Positions 43,156 through 50,784 of a DNA stretch of 64,000 bases are shown here, piece by piece; within the stretch, counting starts at the first letter, position 1; each line of letters begins with the position of its first letter. The notes under the pieces are model-generated. The model was not told where the DNA came from. It was given only the letters and a program-made list of their open reading frames with translations, and ran no database searches. This DNA is from an uncultured Eggerthellaceae bacterium (lineage in GTDB: Bacteria > Actinomycetota > Coriobacteriia > Coriobacteriales > Eggerthellaceae). The position numbers were made by a program, and so were the translations under genes. The DNA is taken from assembly GCA_944320405.1 (NCBI GenBank), contig CALUHI010000030.1, positions 61,124-125,123 on the forward strand, in the 5' to 3' direction.

Positions 43156-43333
43156 GATGCAGGTTTTTTGCCGTTGGTCGACATTTGAAAGCCCGAAAGA
43201 GGACGCAGCGAACGAACTCGTGAACACATATTCCGCTTAACACCCTCTTCACCTGGGAAAACGCTAAGGGCAAGACAGAGAAGAAGCCTCGTCGGTCACG
43301 GCATACGTCGACCAACGGCCAAAATCCTGCATC
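43156..43333. repeat. 27-bp inverted repeats flanking 124 bases
   Basis: The arms 43156-43182 and 43307-43333 are complementary at 25 of 27 positions (GATGCAGG...GCCGTTGGTCGAC). The 124-base interior has no gene. Terminal inverted repeats of this size with a short non-coding core are MITE-like, although no target-site duplication is evident. The arm resembles the repeat at 63784-63998. Confidence 0.6.
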
Positions 43334-43363
43334 TCAGGCGTTTTTGCCGAGCATTTTCTCATC

Positions 43364-43446
43364 GCAGCCTGACCCTGCCGAATCCTATACCGCGAAATCA
43401 AAGTTATGTGTGTCGAAGGCGACCCGGAGCAGCCTGACCCTGCCGA
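43364..43446 (+). repeat. 18-bp direct repeat
   Basis: GCAGCCTGACCCTGCCGA occurs at 43364-43381 and 43429-43446, a 65-base period, with partly similar flanks. Confidence 0.7.
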
Positions 43447-43847
43447 GCCCCGCACTGCGTGGCAAGGTGAGAAAAGGGATCGCTCGAAGATTCGGTGCCA
43501 CAGGAAGCCTCAGCGGACGAGTCGTTCTTCTCATTTTGCCGACCAGGTTGAGCATAAGCAGCCGAGAGGGCCCACGTGGCGTAGCCACGTGGAACAAAAT
43601 AAGCCCCGCCCCCGGCCAGAAGGATGAACCCACCTCAAAAAGGTGGGTGCTCGCAGCTTGCTTCCCGGCTTTCGCATCAACGGATGCGAATCTCCGTTTC
43701 ACTCGCTATCTTGAGCTCCCTAGGCATAATACGTCGGTCCATCGCAAAAAGTATGGATCCGAGGGCGGAACCTACCTTGAGTATACGGCAGTCCCGTGTA
43801 AAGAAAAGACTTGACATGCGCTGCCGCCGTACGATGATGTTTCTATG

Positions 43848-43880
43848 AGCGCACTTTCGACGGCACGGCTTCGAAAGGCG
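43848..43880 (-). terminator. Hairpin after the histidine kinase gene
   Basis: GCGC-CTTTCGA and TCGAAAG-GCGC pair around ten bases, directly downstream of the kinase stop. No T-run. Confidence 0.45.
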
Positions 43881-43882
43881 CC

Positions 43883-45346
43883 CTATTCCTCTTCAAGAGG
43901 CTCCACGGCAGCGAAGCGCAAGGTGAACGTGGTGCCTTTCCCCTCTTCGCTCTCCACTTCGATGGTGCCGTGATGGTACAGCGTAACGTGTTTGACGATG
44001 GCGAGGCCCAGGCCAGTGCCACCAGTGTCTTTCGAACGGCTTTTATCCACGCGGAAGAAACGCTCGAATATCTTGTCACGGTATTCTTCGGGGATGCCCC
44101 TGCCGGTATCGGTCACGCGCACGACCACCAGACCATTGGGTGCAGCCAGGCGTCCGCCTTCACCGAATAGCCCATGCGGATCGGGCTGTTCACGCGTAAT
44201 GGCCATGTGAACCTCGCCGCCGGTATGGTTGTAGCGGATGCCATTCTCCAAAAGGTTGTAAAGCATCTCTTCTGCCATGGTCTCGTTGCCCATGATGTAG
44301 GCAGGCTCGCCGGTTACCTTTACGCGCACCACCTTGTCGGCAGCAAAGCTTTCCAGGCGCATGCGCACGCGGCGGGCCAAGGCAGACAAGTCGATAGGCT
44401 TTGCGTCGGTCTGCTGGAGCGTGGTTTCATCCAGACGAGACAGCGTAAGAACGTCATTGATGAGCAGGCGCATCGCCTGCGCCTCGTCGTAGATGAGCCC
44501 GGCGAACTTGCGGCGATCCTCGGGCTCGATCATGTCGTTTTTCATGAGTTCGGCGTAGCCAGAGATCACCTGCAAGGGCGTTTTCATCTCGTGGCTGACA
44601 TTGCTCGAGAAATCGCGGCGCATGCTTTCCGCTTGGGCGAGTTCGATGTTTTGCTGCTTCAGCTGGCGCTGCTGCTCGTCGATGCGGAACAAAAGCGGAT
44701 CCATTTCCTCATAGATCTCGTTTTCCAGGGGGCTGGAAAAATCCAGCGCATCGATGGGCTTCATGATGCTGCGCGTGAGCACGCGCGACACCACAAACGC
44801 CAGCACCGCGGCTACGACCGTGACAATGACGGCGGGAAACACCATGCTCCCCATGAACGCAACCAGCGAAGCACGTGACTCGGATAGGCGCACGACATCG
44901 CCATCGTCCAAAAGCACAGCCGCATACACGGTGTCGGTTTGAAGCGTGTCGGAGTAGCGGACGGTAAGCGCGTCTCCCCTCTCGCGCGCCTGGATGAACT
45001 CGGGGCGATCGGCGTGGTTTTCCATCGAGTGCTCGTCGGCATCGCTATCGAAGAGAACATCGCCGTCGGAGTTGATGAGGGTGTAGCGGATCTCCCCATC
45101 GAACTGGACTTCCAGTTCGTCCACCTTGGCCTGGTCGTCGGGCGAATCCTGAAGCATGGATGCAGCGTCGCGCGCCTGGCGCATCAGGTTGCTTTCGCCA
45201 TCGCTTGCCGAGAACAAGTAGAAAACGGCAGTCAAAACAAGCGCCACCGACACGAGCGCAACTGAAACGAAAGCGAGAAAGCTTACGAAGATGCGCCCCG
45301 ACAAGCTTTTGATCTTGAGCGGGGATCCGGAGAACCTGGCGTTCAT
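43883..45346 (-). CDS. Sensor histidine kinase, PhoR-like
   Basis: A 487-residue membrane kinase. First helix at about 22-46, an external sensor domain (47-160), second helix at about 166-190, HAMP-like linker, then the dimerisation domain with the phosphorylated His in SNVSHEMKTPLQ and an ATP domain with NLLENGIRYN (N-box), VRVTDTGRGIPEE, FERFFRVDKSRS and GGTGLGLAIVKH. The gene starts 12 bases after the response regulator ends. Overall make-up is that of PhoR/WalK; the signal is unknown. Confidence 0.9.
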   Translation of the reverse strand: MNARFSGSPLKIKSLSGRIFVSFLAFVSVALVSVALVLTAVFYLFSASDGESNLMRQARDAASMLQDSPDDQAKVDELEVQFDGEIRYTLINSDGDVLFDSDADEHSMENHADRPEFIQARERGDALTVRYSDTLQTDTVYAAVLLDDGDVVRLSESRASLVAFMGSMVFPAVIVTVVAAVLAFVVSRVLTRSIMKPIDALDFSSPLENEIYEEMDPLLFRIDEQQRQLKQQNIELAQAESMRRDFSSNVSHEMKTPLQVISGYAELMKNDMIEPEDRRKFAGLIYDEAQAMRLLINDVLTLSRLDETTLQQTDAKPIDLSALARRVRMRLESFAADKVVRVKVTGEPAYIMGNETMAEEMLYNLLENGIRYNHTGGEVHMAITREQPDPHGLFGEGGRLAAPNGLVVVRVTDTGRGIPEEYRDKIFERFFRVDKSRSKDTGGTGLGLAIVKHVTLYHHGTIEVESEEGKGTTFTLRFAAVEPLEEE

Positions 45347-45358
45347 GGGAAACCCGCG

Positions 45359-46048
45359 CTAGGGGCGTTTCAAGCAGTAGCCCACGCCACGGACGGTGCC
45401 AATGCACGCATCCGCGCCTTCGCACGCTGCCGCCAGCTTCTGACGGAGCGTCTGAATGTGCACGTCAACGGTGCGCGTCTCACCCACATAGGTGATGCCC
45501 CACACGTCTTCGAGCAGCTGGCTGCGCGTGAGTACGCGCCCGTTGTTGAGCATGAGCGTGCGCAGCAGGTCGAATTCTTTGAGCGTGAGCGTGACCGGCT
45601 GGCCACCCGCCTCAACCGAATGAGCAGCGGTGCGCAGCACGATGGGGCCGCAGGTAAGTTCGTCATCGGCAACAACAGCAGGAGCCGCGGCGCGGCGCAG
45701 CAACGCGTTTACGCGAGAAACGAGCTCCATCATGCCGAACGGCTTGGCAAGATAGTCGTCGGCGCCGGCATCCAAACCGCTGACCGTGTCGAACTCGGTG
45801 CCTTTCGCGGTGAGCATCATCACCGGGAGGTTTTTCGTTGCGGGGTTCTCGCGCAGCATGTGGAGCACCTGAAGCCCGTCTATCTCGGGAAGCATGATGT
45901 CCAGCAGGACGAGCTCGGGAAGCTGCTGCTTGCACGCCTCGAAAAACTCGGGCGCGGCAGCGAACCCTTCGGATTCGAATCCCGCCTGACGCAGCGCGTA
46001 GATGGTCAGGTCGCGGATGTTGGTATCGTCTTCAACGTAGTAAATCAT
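45359..46048 (-). CDS. Response regulator, OmpR/PhoB family
   Basis: A 229-residue regulator. Receiver domain: acidic pair EDD near residue 6, phospho-acceptor Asp in LVLLDIMLPEIDG, Thr in MMLTAKG and Lys in LAKPFG. The winged-helix domain includes LTLKEFDLLRTLMLNNGRVLTRSQLLEDVWG and TVDVHIQTLRQKL. Paired with the PhoR-like kinase downstream. The ATG at 46048 lacks a Shine-Dalgarno, and TAGAAT ends seven bases before it, so the mRNA looks leaderless. Confidence 0.93.
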   Translation of the reverse strand: MIYYVEDDTNIRDLTIYALRQAGFESEGFAAAPEFFEACKQQLPELVLLDIMLPEIDGLQVLHMLRENPATKNLPVMMLTAKGTEFDTVSGLDAGADDYLAKPFGMMELVSRVNALLRRAAAPAVVADDELTCGPIVLRTAAHSVEAGGQPVTLTLKEFDLLRTLMLNNGRVLTRSQLLEDVWGITYVGETRTVDVHIQTLRQKLAAACEGADACIGTVRGVGYCLKRP

Positions 46049-46056
46049 GGCTCGTA

Positions 46057-46062
46057 TTCTAC
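46057..46062 (-). promoter_or_regulatory. -10 element of the response regulator gene
   Basis: Minus strand TAGAAT, then ACGAGCC and the ATG. A TTGACC lies 20 bases further upstream, a longer spacing than usual. Confidence 0.4.
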
Positions 46063-46138
46063 TTCATTCATCAGGTGCGACAGGTCAAATGAACGTAAAA
46101 AGCGCCTCCGGGAAACCACCGCGGCAACAACGAGCGCG

Positions 46139-47002
46139 TCATTCCTCGGCAGCGCCGCGTTGCGTGCCACTTGTTTCACGTGTGAGGGGCGCGATCGCTC
46201 GAACGATGGCGTCTTTGGCGGCGGCGGGGTCTGCCCCCTCTTCCATCCACACCACGACGTTGCCAGTGAATCCGAACGACGTTACATCGGTGAACTGCAC
46301 TGACGGCTCTTTCTCGACGCCGCCAACCTCCTGCGCCGCAGCAAGAGCAGCTTGCGCCATTCGATCAGAAACCGCGGTGAGCTCGTCTCCCGAAGCCACA
46401 ACGGACACGGGAACCACCACCTTGCGCGGCGGGGGAAGCTGAATGAGCGACGAGGTGTTCAGCACCGAGTTGGGAACCATGATGCGCTCGCCTGTGGACG
46501 ACACGATGGTCGTGTGACGCCACGTGACATCGCTCACAATGCCCTGTTGTCCGCCGATCTCGACATTGTCGCCCGGCTCAACGATGCCCATGATGGAAAG
46601 CTGCAACCCGCTGATCAGGTTAGAAAGCGTGTCCTGGAAACCGAGCGAGATGGCGATGCCGCCAATGCCCAGCGCCGCAACCGCCGCAGTCACATCGATG
46701 CCGAAACAGCTGGAAAGGATCACGCTCACGCCGATCGCCCATATAACGACGCGTACGATGTTGGCGAAGATGGACGAGGAAGGCAGCGGAACGGAATCGT
46801 GGCTGAGCACGCGATGGATGAGCTTCAGCGCCAAACGGGAAGCGAGCGCCGTGGCAGCAAGCGCCACCACGATGACGATGAGCTTGCTCAGCCAATCAAC
46901 GGGGACGAACCCCTGCACGAGTGAAAGCAGACCTTCGGCAGGCTCCTCGATCAGAGAAGCGGCATCCGGGGTTCCCGATGCGGCGTTCGATGAAGCATCC
47001 AT
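46139..47002 (-). CDS. Small-conductance mechanosensitive channel, MscS family
   Basis: A 287-residue channel with three membrane helices (about 32-60, 75-98, 100-130), the pore helix reading AAVAALGIGGIAISLGFQDTLSNLISG, then the beta domain (EPGDNVEIGGQQGIVSDVTWRHT, IMVPNSVL) and the cytoplasmic alpha-beta domain. Protects against osmotic downshock. It is downstream of, and probably transcribed with, a small unknown protein gene (nine-base gap). Confidence 0.93.
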   Translation of the reverse strand: MDASSNAASGTPDAASLIEEPAEGLLSLVQGFVPVDWLSKLIVIVVALAATALASRLALKLIHRVLSHDSVPLPSSSIFANIVRVVIWAIGVSVILSSCFGIDVTAAVAALGIGGIAISLGFQDTLSNLISGLQLSIMGIVEPGDNVEIGGQQGIVSDVTWRHTTIVSSTGERIMVPNSVLNTSSLIQLPPPRKVVVPVSVVASGDELTAVSDRMAQAALAAAQEVGGVEKEPSVQFTDVTSFGFTGNVVVWMEEGADPAAAKDAIVRAIAPLTRETSGTQRGAAEE

Positions 47003-47011
47003 CCTGGCCCC

Positions 47012-47281
47012 CTACTCGACGGTTCCGTACACCTGGCCCCAGGCATGCCCGCCAATAGACGAGTTCAACTGGTCGCACAAGCGCTGACGCGTGTACTTGC
47101 CCGGCGGCAGAAGCTCGACCACTTCCAGAAGCTCAGCGGGAAGATCGGCTGCCTCGGCAGCAAGAACAGCGTCCAAGCGGCTGACGACGTGCTTGGAAGA
47201 TTCCGCGTCGGCGTACAGCGAGTCAACCACCTTTTGCAAGGCGCCGAAATGCTCACTGCGATGGATGTTGCTGGCTGCCAT
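47012..47281 (-). CDS. Small conserved-looking protein of unknown function
   Basis: An 89-residue, mostly helical, soluble protein: no signal peptide, membrane segment or cysteine. It starts at the ATG 47281 with AAGGAGAG before it. Regions such as FGALQKVVDSLYADAES and LLEVVELLPPGKYTRQRLCDQLNSSI look like a DNA-binding or adaptor fold but no family is recognised. Nine bases separate it from mscS and 58 from the upstream methyltransferase-fold gene. Confidence 0.6.
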   Translation of the reverse strand: MAASNIHRSEHFGALQKVVDSLYADAESSKHVVSRLDAVLAAEAADLPAELLEVVELLPPGKYTRQRLCDQLNSSIGGHAWGQVYGTVE

Positions 47282-47339
47282 GGTCTCTCTCCTTCTTCCC
47301 TCCGGCATATGACGGATGTCGGGGTGTGTCTGCCTAATG

Positions 47340-48245
47340 CTACGCGCGGTTCTGCTGATCGGACAGAACGACGTCGAGGCCCATGACAGCTGCCGCAAGA
47401 GCGCCGGTGTAGGCAGGCGAAACCTCGCCGATTGCCCGCAGGAACTGAACACCTGCAGCGCGAAGCGCGATGGCGGCGTCTACCATGGCGTCCGGGCAGT
47501 AGTAGGGGTTCTCGGGCGTCGGCCCATCCTGTCGGGGATTGCGCTTGCCCGCGCGCACCTGCGCCAGAAGCGGCAGGTTGCACGTGGCGGCACGCTTGGC
47601 GATGACCGTCATCTGCTCAATTGGAGCACCGCATTCGAAACCGGCGACCTGCGCACCGTATTCCGCCATGATGGCGACGGCATCCTCCACCGGGGTGCGG
47701 CCGTCTTCGAGCATGCCCTGACCATCCACCTTCACAGAGGCAAACACGGGAACATCGGTTACTTGGCGTACGCCCATCAGCGCGCACTTCAAATCGTCAG
47801 GACGAGAAAAGCCGGTAAGCAGCAGTGCGTCGATCTCTTGACCGTCGAAGGCATGGGCTGCGCGGGCGTACTGGGAACGGTTCTCGTTGAGGGAATCGGC
47901 GCTCGAGCCGTCGAGCGGCAGACCGCACGGCCCGATCTCCGCCAGAAGATGCTGCGGCTTGAGCGGGCGCAGCAAGTCGAGCGCAGCGCGTGCGAAGTCG
48001 GCCTCGCGGCCGTCCATCCCCTTGTGGGCGAGGCGAGCAGGCGCAATGCCCTCGGTAGCCGCCACCAGGCACTGGGCTCCCGCTACTTTCTCCATGCGCA
48101 CGGTGTCGCGCAGAGCGTCTGGTTCAATGAGCACGAGATATTCAAGATCGGCCTGAACATCCACTCCTTGCCGTGCAAGAACAGCCTCCAGCGGAGACGA
48201 AAGCACCAGCATGTCTTTGTCGAAACGCATTTGAATGTCGGGCAT
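47340..48245 (-). CDS. Homocysteine S-methyltransferase-fold protein lacking the zinc cysteines
   Basis: A 301-residue protein of the MetH/BHMT N-domain fold. Recognisable parts are LLAEIGPCGLPL, a VPVFASVKVDGQGMLEDGRTP segment and AEYGAQVAGFECGAPIEQM, where the first zinc Cys is kept. Where the family has GGCCGT near the end, this protein has RAIGEVSPAYTG, so the other two zinc ligands are missing and classical homocysteine methylation is unlikely. AAAGGAGG precedes the ATG at 48245. It could be a corrinoid/folate-handling relative or a degenerate paralogue; the reaction is unknown. Confidence 0.75.
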   Translation of the reverse strand: MPDIQMRFDKDMLVLSSPLEAVLARQGVDVQADLEYLVLIEPDALRDTVRMEKVAGAQCLVAATEGIAPARLAHKGMDGREADFARAALDLLRPLKPQHLLAEIGPCGLPLDGSSADSLNENRSQYARAAHAFDGQEIDALLLTGFSRPDDLKCALMGVRQVTDVPVFASVKVDGQGMLEDGRTPVEDAVAIMAEYGAQVAGFECGAPIEQMTVIAKRAATCNLPLLAQVRAGKRNPRQDGPTPENPYYCPDAMVDAAIALRAAGVQFLRAIGEVSPAYTGALAAAVMGLDVVLSDQQNRA

Positions 48246-48585
48246 GAAGCCCTCCTTTCCCCGCAACGATGTCGCGCCGCATGCGCCTGCGGGATTCTGA
48301 TATGAAAGCGGCCGAGCAGGCTGCCCAAACCGCATCGGAATGCCACAGGCAATCATACGGGATGGGGCCCAGCACCGCCACCCGCACCCTGCGGTTTACG
48401 CAGCATCCCCGCAAAGGCGGCAGCCCGCCCCATGCCCTGCGCCCGGCGCATTGCCTTCAAACACGAGCGGAGCAAAACGGCAGGTGAACGGCGCTGTTGT
48501 TGTGCCGATGAGCATTTCGCCGAACTTCTTGCGCCGACTACGGCCGGAAAGGACGAACGAACGCCTTGCTGCCTATAATCGTTTC
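48246..48585. other. Intergenic region upstream of the tandem RNA genes
   Basis: About 340 bases with no supported gene. On the minus strand TATGAT near 48350 could serve the methyltransferase-fold gene. Toward the right end lies the promoter of the first small RNA. Confidence 0.35.
48574..48579 (+). promoter_or_regulatory. -10 element of small RNA 1
   Basis: TATAAT, perfect consensus, seven bases before the predicted 5' end of the RNA. No clear -35. Confidence 0.5.
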
Positions 48586-48713
48586 AGCGACTGAGGGGCT
48601 CCCCTCCCTTCAGGAGCACTGCTTCCATAGCAGTTGCGATGCGGTATCGCATCGCGTCATCCCCTCCTTGTTGCCCGGCCGGAGCTCCCCTCTCCCGCCG
48701 GGCCTTCTTTTTC
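48586..48713 (+). ncRNA. Candidate C-rich small RNA 1 with anti-Shine-Dalgarno mimic
   Basis: About 128 nt with a TATAAT before it and a terminator at its end (GCCCGG/CCGGGC stem, then CTTCTTTTT). Predicted order: a 5' hairpin whose 3' strand is CCCCTCCCTTCAG; a small CACTGC/GCAGT hairpin; a perfect GCGATGC/GCATCGC hairpin; an unpaired linker ATCCCCTCCTT (48659-48669); and the terminator hairpin with loop CTCCCCT. The linker matches the 16S rRNA 3' end ATCACCTCCTT at 10 of 11 bases. A homologous copy follows 181 bases later. There is no start codon with ribosome site and no plus-strand gene after it, so a trans-acting RNA is the best reading. Confidence 0.7.
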
Positions 48714-48882
48714 TGGACGCATCAGCACGACGCTCCCGCAAAGGTTCAGCGACATCCCGAATGGTTCCGAGAGCCCGCATCAAGCCCGAGAATTTGCCCG
48801 CTTTTTACGGAACTGTTACCTTTCAAGGTGCAAATTCACAAAACAGCCACGGGGCACACATAGGTTCTTCAACGGCGTTCGT

Positions 48883-48888
48883 TATACT
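48883..48888 (+). promoter_or_regulatory. -10 element of small RNA 2
   Basis: TATACT, same position relative to the RNA as in copy 1. Confidence 0.45.
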
Positions 48889-48894
48889 TTCAGT

Positions 48895-49027
48895 CAAGCG
48901 AGCGAGAGGTTCCCCTCCTCCCCTTGCTTCTGCTTATCCCTTAAAGCAGACGCGATGCGCAAGGCATCGCACTATCCCCTCCTTAGGCTCGTCGGAGTTC
49001 CCCTCTCCGGCGGGCCGCTTCTTTTTC
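48895..49027 (+). ncRNA. Candidate C-rich small RNA 2 with anti-Shine-Dalgarno mimic
   Basis: About 133 nt, homologous in layout to copy 1 but diverged in the stems, which keep pairing: AAGC...GCTT around CCCCTCCTCCCC, a TCTGC/GCAGA hairpin, GCGATGC-GCAAG-GCATCGC, the linker ATCCCCTCCTT (48974-48984, identical to copy 1), and a terminator with an inner CGGAG/CTCCG hairpin whose loop is TTCCCCT, then GCTTCTTTTT. Identity is highest in the unpaired C-rich segments, the pattern expected of target-pairing sites. Confidence 0.7.
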
Positions 49028-49042
49028 CGCTGGAATAAAATA

Positions 49043-49065
49043 CGGGCCCGGCATTGCCGGGCCCG
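49043..49065 (-). terminator. Terminator of the HerA-like gene
   Basis: CGGGCCCGGC and GCCGGGCCCG form a perfect stem around ATT, followed in the minus direction by TATTTTATT. Confidence 0.7.
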
Positions 49066-49083
49066 ACCACTCACTGCTCTCGC

Positions 49084-50679
49084 CTAGCGGCGGCGCGTGC
49101 CAAACAGGCCGCGCGAGATCTGCTTGGCGGCATCGCGTCCGAACGTCCCCAAGAACGACGTTGCAATCTTGCCGATGCTCTCGACGATGTCTTCAGTCTG
49201 CTTCTGGCGCGCCTTCGCCTCGCGCTCGGCGGCTTTTTCCGCTTCTCGGGCAGCGCGCTCCGCCGCCTTCTCAGCCTCGCGCTCAGCCTTCGCTGCAGCC
49301 TTCTCTTCTTCCTTGCGTGCCTTCTCGGCAGCTTCGGCCTCTTCCTTCGCTTTCGCCTCTGCCTCGGCAGCCTCCTCGGCGGCCTCAGCTTCGTCTTCGG
49401 CCATCTCGGCAATCTGCTCGAACGCCGACTCGCGGTCCTCGGCAGTACCGTACTTCTCCACGAGCGGAGCCTGCTCGTCGATCGCCTTCTTCATGGCCTC
49501 ATCGGAAGCAGCAGCCATCAGGCACTGCGGCGGCAGGATCTTGGCGCGCTCGACGATTTCGGGCTGGCCGTCCTCGTTGAGGAAGGAGACCAGCGCCTCA
49601 CCCGTGCCCAGCTCCAAGATGACGTCTTCGCTCTTGAACGCGGGATTCTCTCGGAATGACTGCGCAGCGGCGCGCACGGCCTTCTGCTCGGCCGGCGTGT
49701 AGGCGCGCAGGCCGTGCTGAATGCGGTTGGACAGCTGCGCGAGAACCTCGTCGGGAATGTCGCTGGGGCTCTGCGTGATGAAGTAGACGCCCACGCCCTT
49801 GGAGCGGATGAGCTTGACCACCTGGACGATCTTGTCCAGAAGCTCCTTGGGCATGTCGTTGAACAGCAGATGAGCCTCGTCGAAGAAGAACACGAACTTG
49901 GGCTTGTCGAGGTCGCCTTCCTCGGGCAGCGTGTCGAAGAGCTCGGAGAGCATCCACAGCAGGAACATTGCGTAGATCTGCGGGCTCTGGATGAGCTTGG
50001 CGGCGTTGAGCACGTTGACGTAGCCCTGGCCGTTGGACGCGCAGGCGAACCAGTCGGAAAGCTCTAGGTCAGGTTCGCCGAAGAACACGTCGCCGCCCTG
50101 ATCCTCCACCGAAATCAGCGCGCGCAGGATGGCTCCCACCGACTGAGAGGAAACCTTGCCGTAGGTGGTTTCGTATTCCTTGGCATGCTCGGCAACATAG
50201 TTGAGCATGGCGCGCAGGTCTTTAAGATCGATCAGCAGCAGCTGCTTGTCGTCGGCGATGCGGAACACGATGTCCAGCACGCCTTCCTGTACTTCAGTAA
50301 GCTCAAGCAGACGGGAGAGCAGCGTGGGGCCCATGTCGGAAATGGTGATGCGCACCGGCAGACCCGTGCCTCCCAGCATGTCCCAGAAGCGCGTGGGGCA
50401 ACCCTCGAACGTGAAGCCCTCGATGCCGAAGCGCTTGATGCGCTCCTGCATGTCCTCGGAATCCTTGCCCGCCTCGCACATGCCGGTCACGTCGCCCTTG
50501 ACGTCGGCCATGAACACCGGCACACCTGCCTTCGAGAAACCCTCCGCCATCACCTTGAGCGTGACGGTCTTGCCCGTGCCGGATGCGCCGGCAATGAGGC
50601 CGTGGCGGTTCGCCTGGTTGAGAAGAAGGTTCACGTGATTTTCGCCCGTGCCCATCCAGATGGCGTTGTCTTGGAACAT
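49084..50679 (-). CDS. HerA-like DUF853 ATPase
   Basis: A 531-residue helicase-like ATPase. Walker A is AGASGTGKTVTLK (31-43), Walker B FVFFFDEAHLLF, followed by FITQSPSDIPDEVLAQLSNRIQHGLRAYTPAEQ, the DUF853 signature. The last 110 residues are a long Glu/Ala/Lys coiled coil (AEKAAERAAREAEKAAE pattern). Members are linked to DNA processing or typeIV-like motors but have no settled role. Upstream lies galU on the same strand (105 bases), separated by a hairpin. Confidence 0.87.
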   Translation of the reverse strand: MFQDNAIWMGTGENHVNLLLNQANRHGLIAGASGTGKTVTLKVMAEGFSKAGVPVFMADVKGDVTGMCEAGKDSEDMQERIKRFGIEGFTFEGCPTRFWDMLGGTGLPVRITISDMGPTLLSRLLELTEVQEGVLDIVFRIADDKQLLLIDLKDLRAMLNYVAEHAKEYETTYGKVSSQSVGAILRALISVEDQGGDVFFGEPDLELSDWFACASNGQGYVNVLNAAKLIQSPQIYAMFLLWMLSELFDTLPEEGDLDKPKFVFFFDEAHLLFNDMPKELLDKIVQVVKLIRSKGVGVYFITQSPSDIPDEVLAQLSNRIQHGLRAYTPAEQKAVRAAAQSFRENPAFKSEDVILELGTGEALVSFLNEDGQPEIVERAKILPPQCLMAAASDEAMKKAIDEQAPLVEKYGTAEDRESAFEQIAEMAEDEAEAAEEAAEAEAKAKEEAEAAEKARKEEEKAAAKAEREAEKAAERAAREAEKAAEREAKARQKQTEDIVESIGKIATSFLGTFGRDAAKQISRGLFGTRRR

Positions 50680-50723
50680 GCTACTGATCCTTTCCTAGGG
50701 TCGATAGTCCAACCGAAAAGTGT

Positions 50724-50756
50724 AGCGCCCTGCGACCACACACGTCGCAGGGCGCT
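50724..50756 (-). terminator. Terminator of galU
   Basis: AGCGCCCTGCGAC pairs perfectly (13 bp) with GTCGCAGGGCGCT around seven bases; ACACTTTTC follows in the minus direction. Confidence 0.65.
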
Positions 50757-50784
50757 TGAAGCACGACTCAAGGTTGAATGTTTG

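Larger units (their letters stand above)
42981..43882. other. Large structured intergenic region (about 0.9 kb)
   Basis: No credible gene. It contains a 27-bp inverted repeat pair (43156/43307), an 18-bp direct repeat (43364/43429), the dispersed segment TTTTGCCGACCAGGTTGAGC (43534), and three successive perfect hairpins: CCACGTGGC-GTA-GCCACGTGG (43574), ACCCACCT...AGGTGGGT (43629) and TTCGCATC-AACG-GATGCGAA (43671). A perfect TTGACA at 43811 lacks a good -10. The layout suggests remnants of one or more mobile elements or an uncharacterised structured RNA. Confidence 0.55.

Noticed and set aside
43344..43814. Open frame of 156 codons on the plus strand
   Set aside because: Runs through repeats and perfect hairpins; translation has no domain-like pattern.
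43811..43840. Promoter pointing antisense into the kinase gene
   Set aside because: A perfect TTGACA is present, but no acceptable -10 at 16-18 bases and no plus-strand gene follows.
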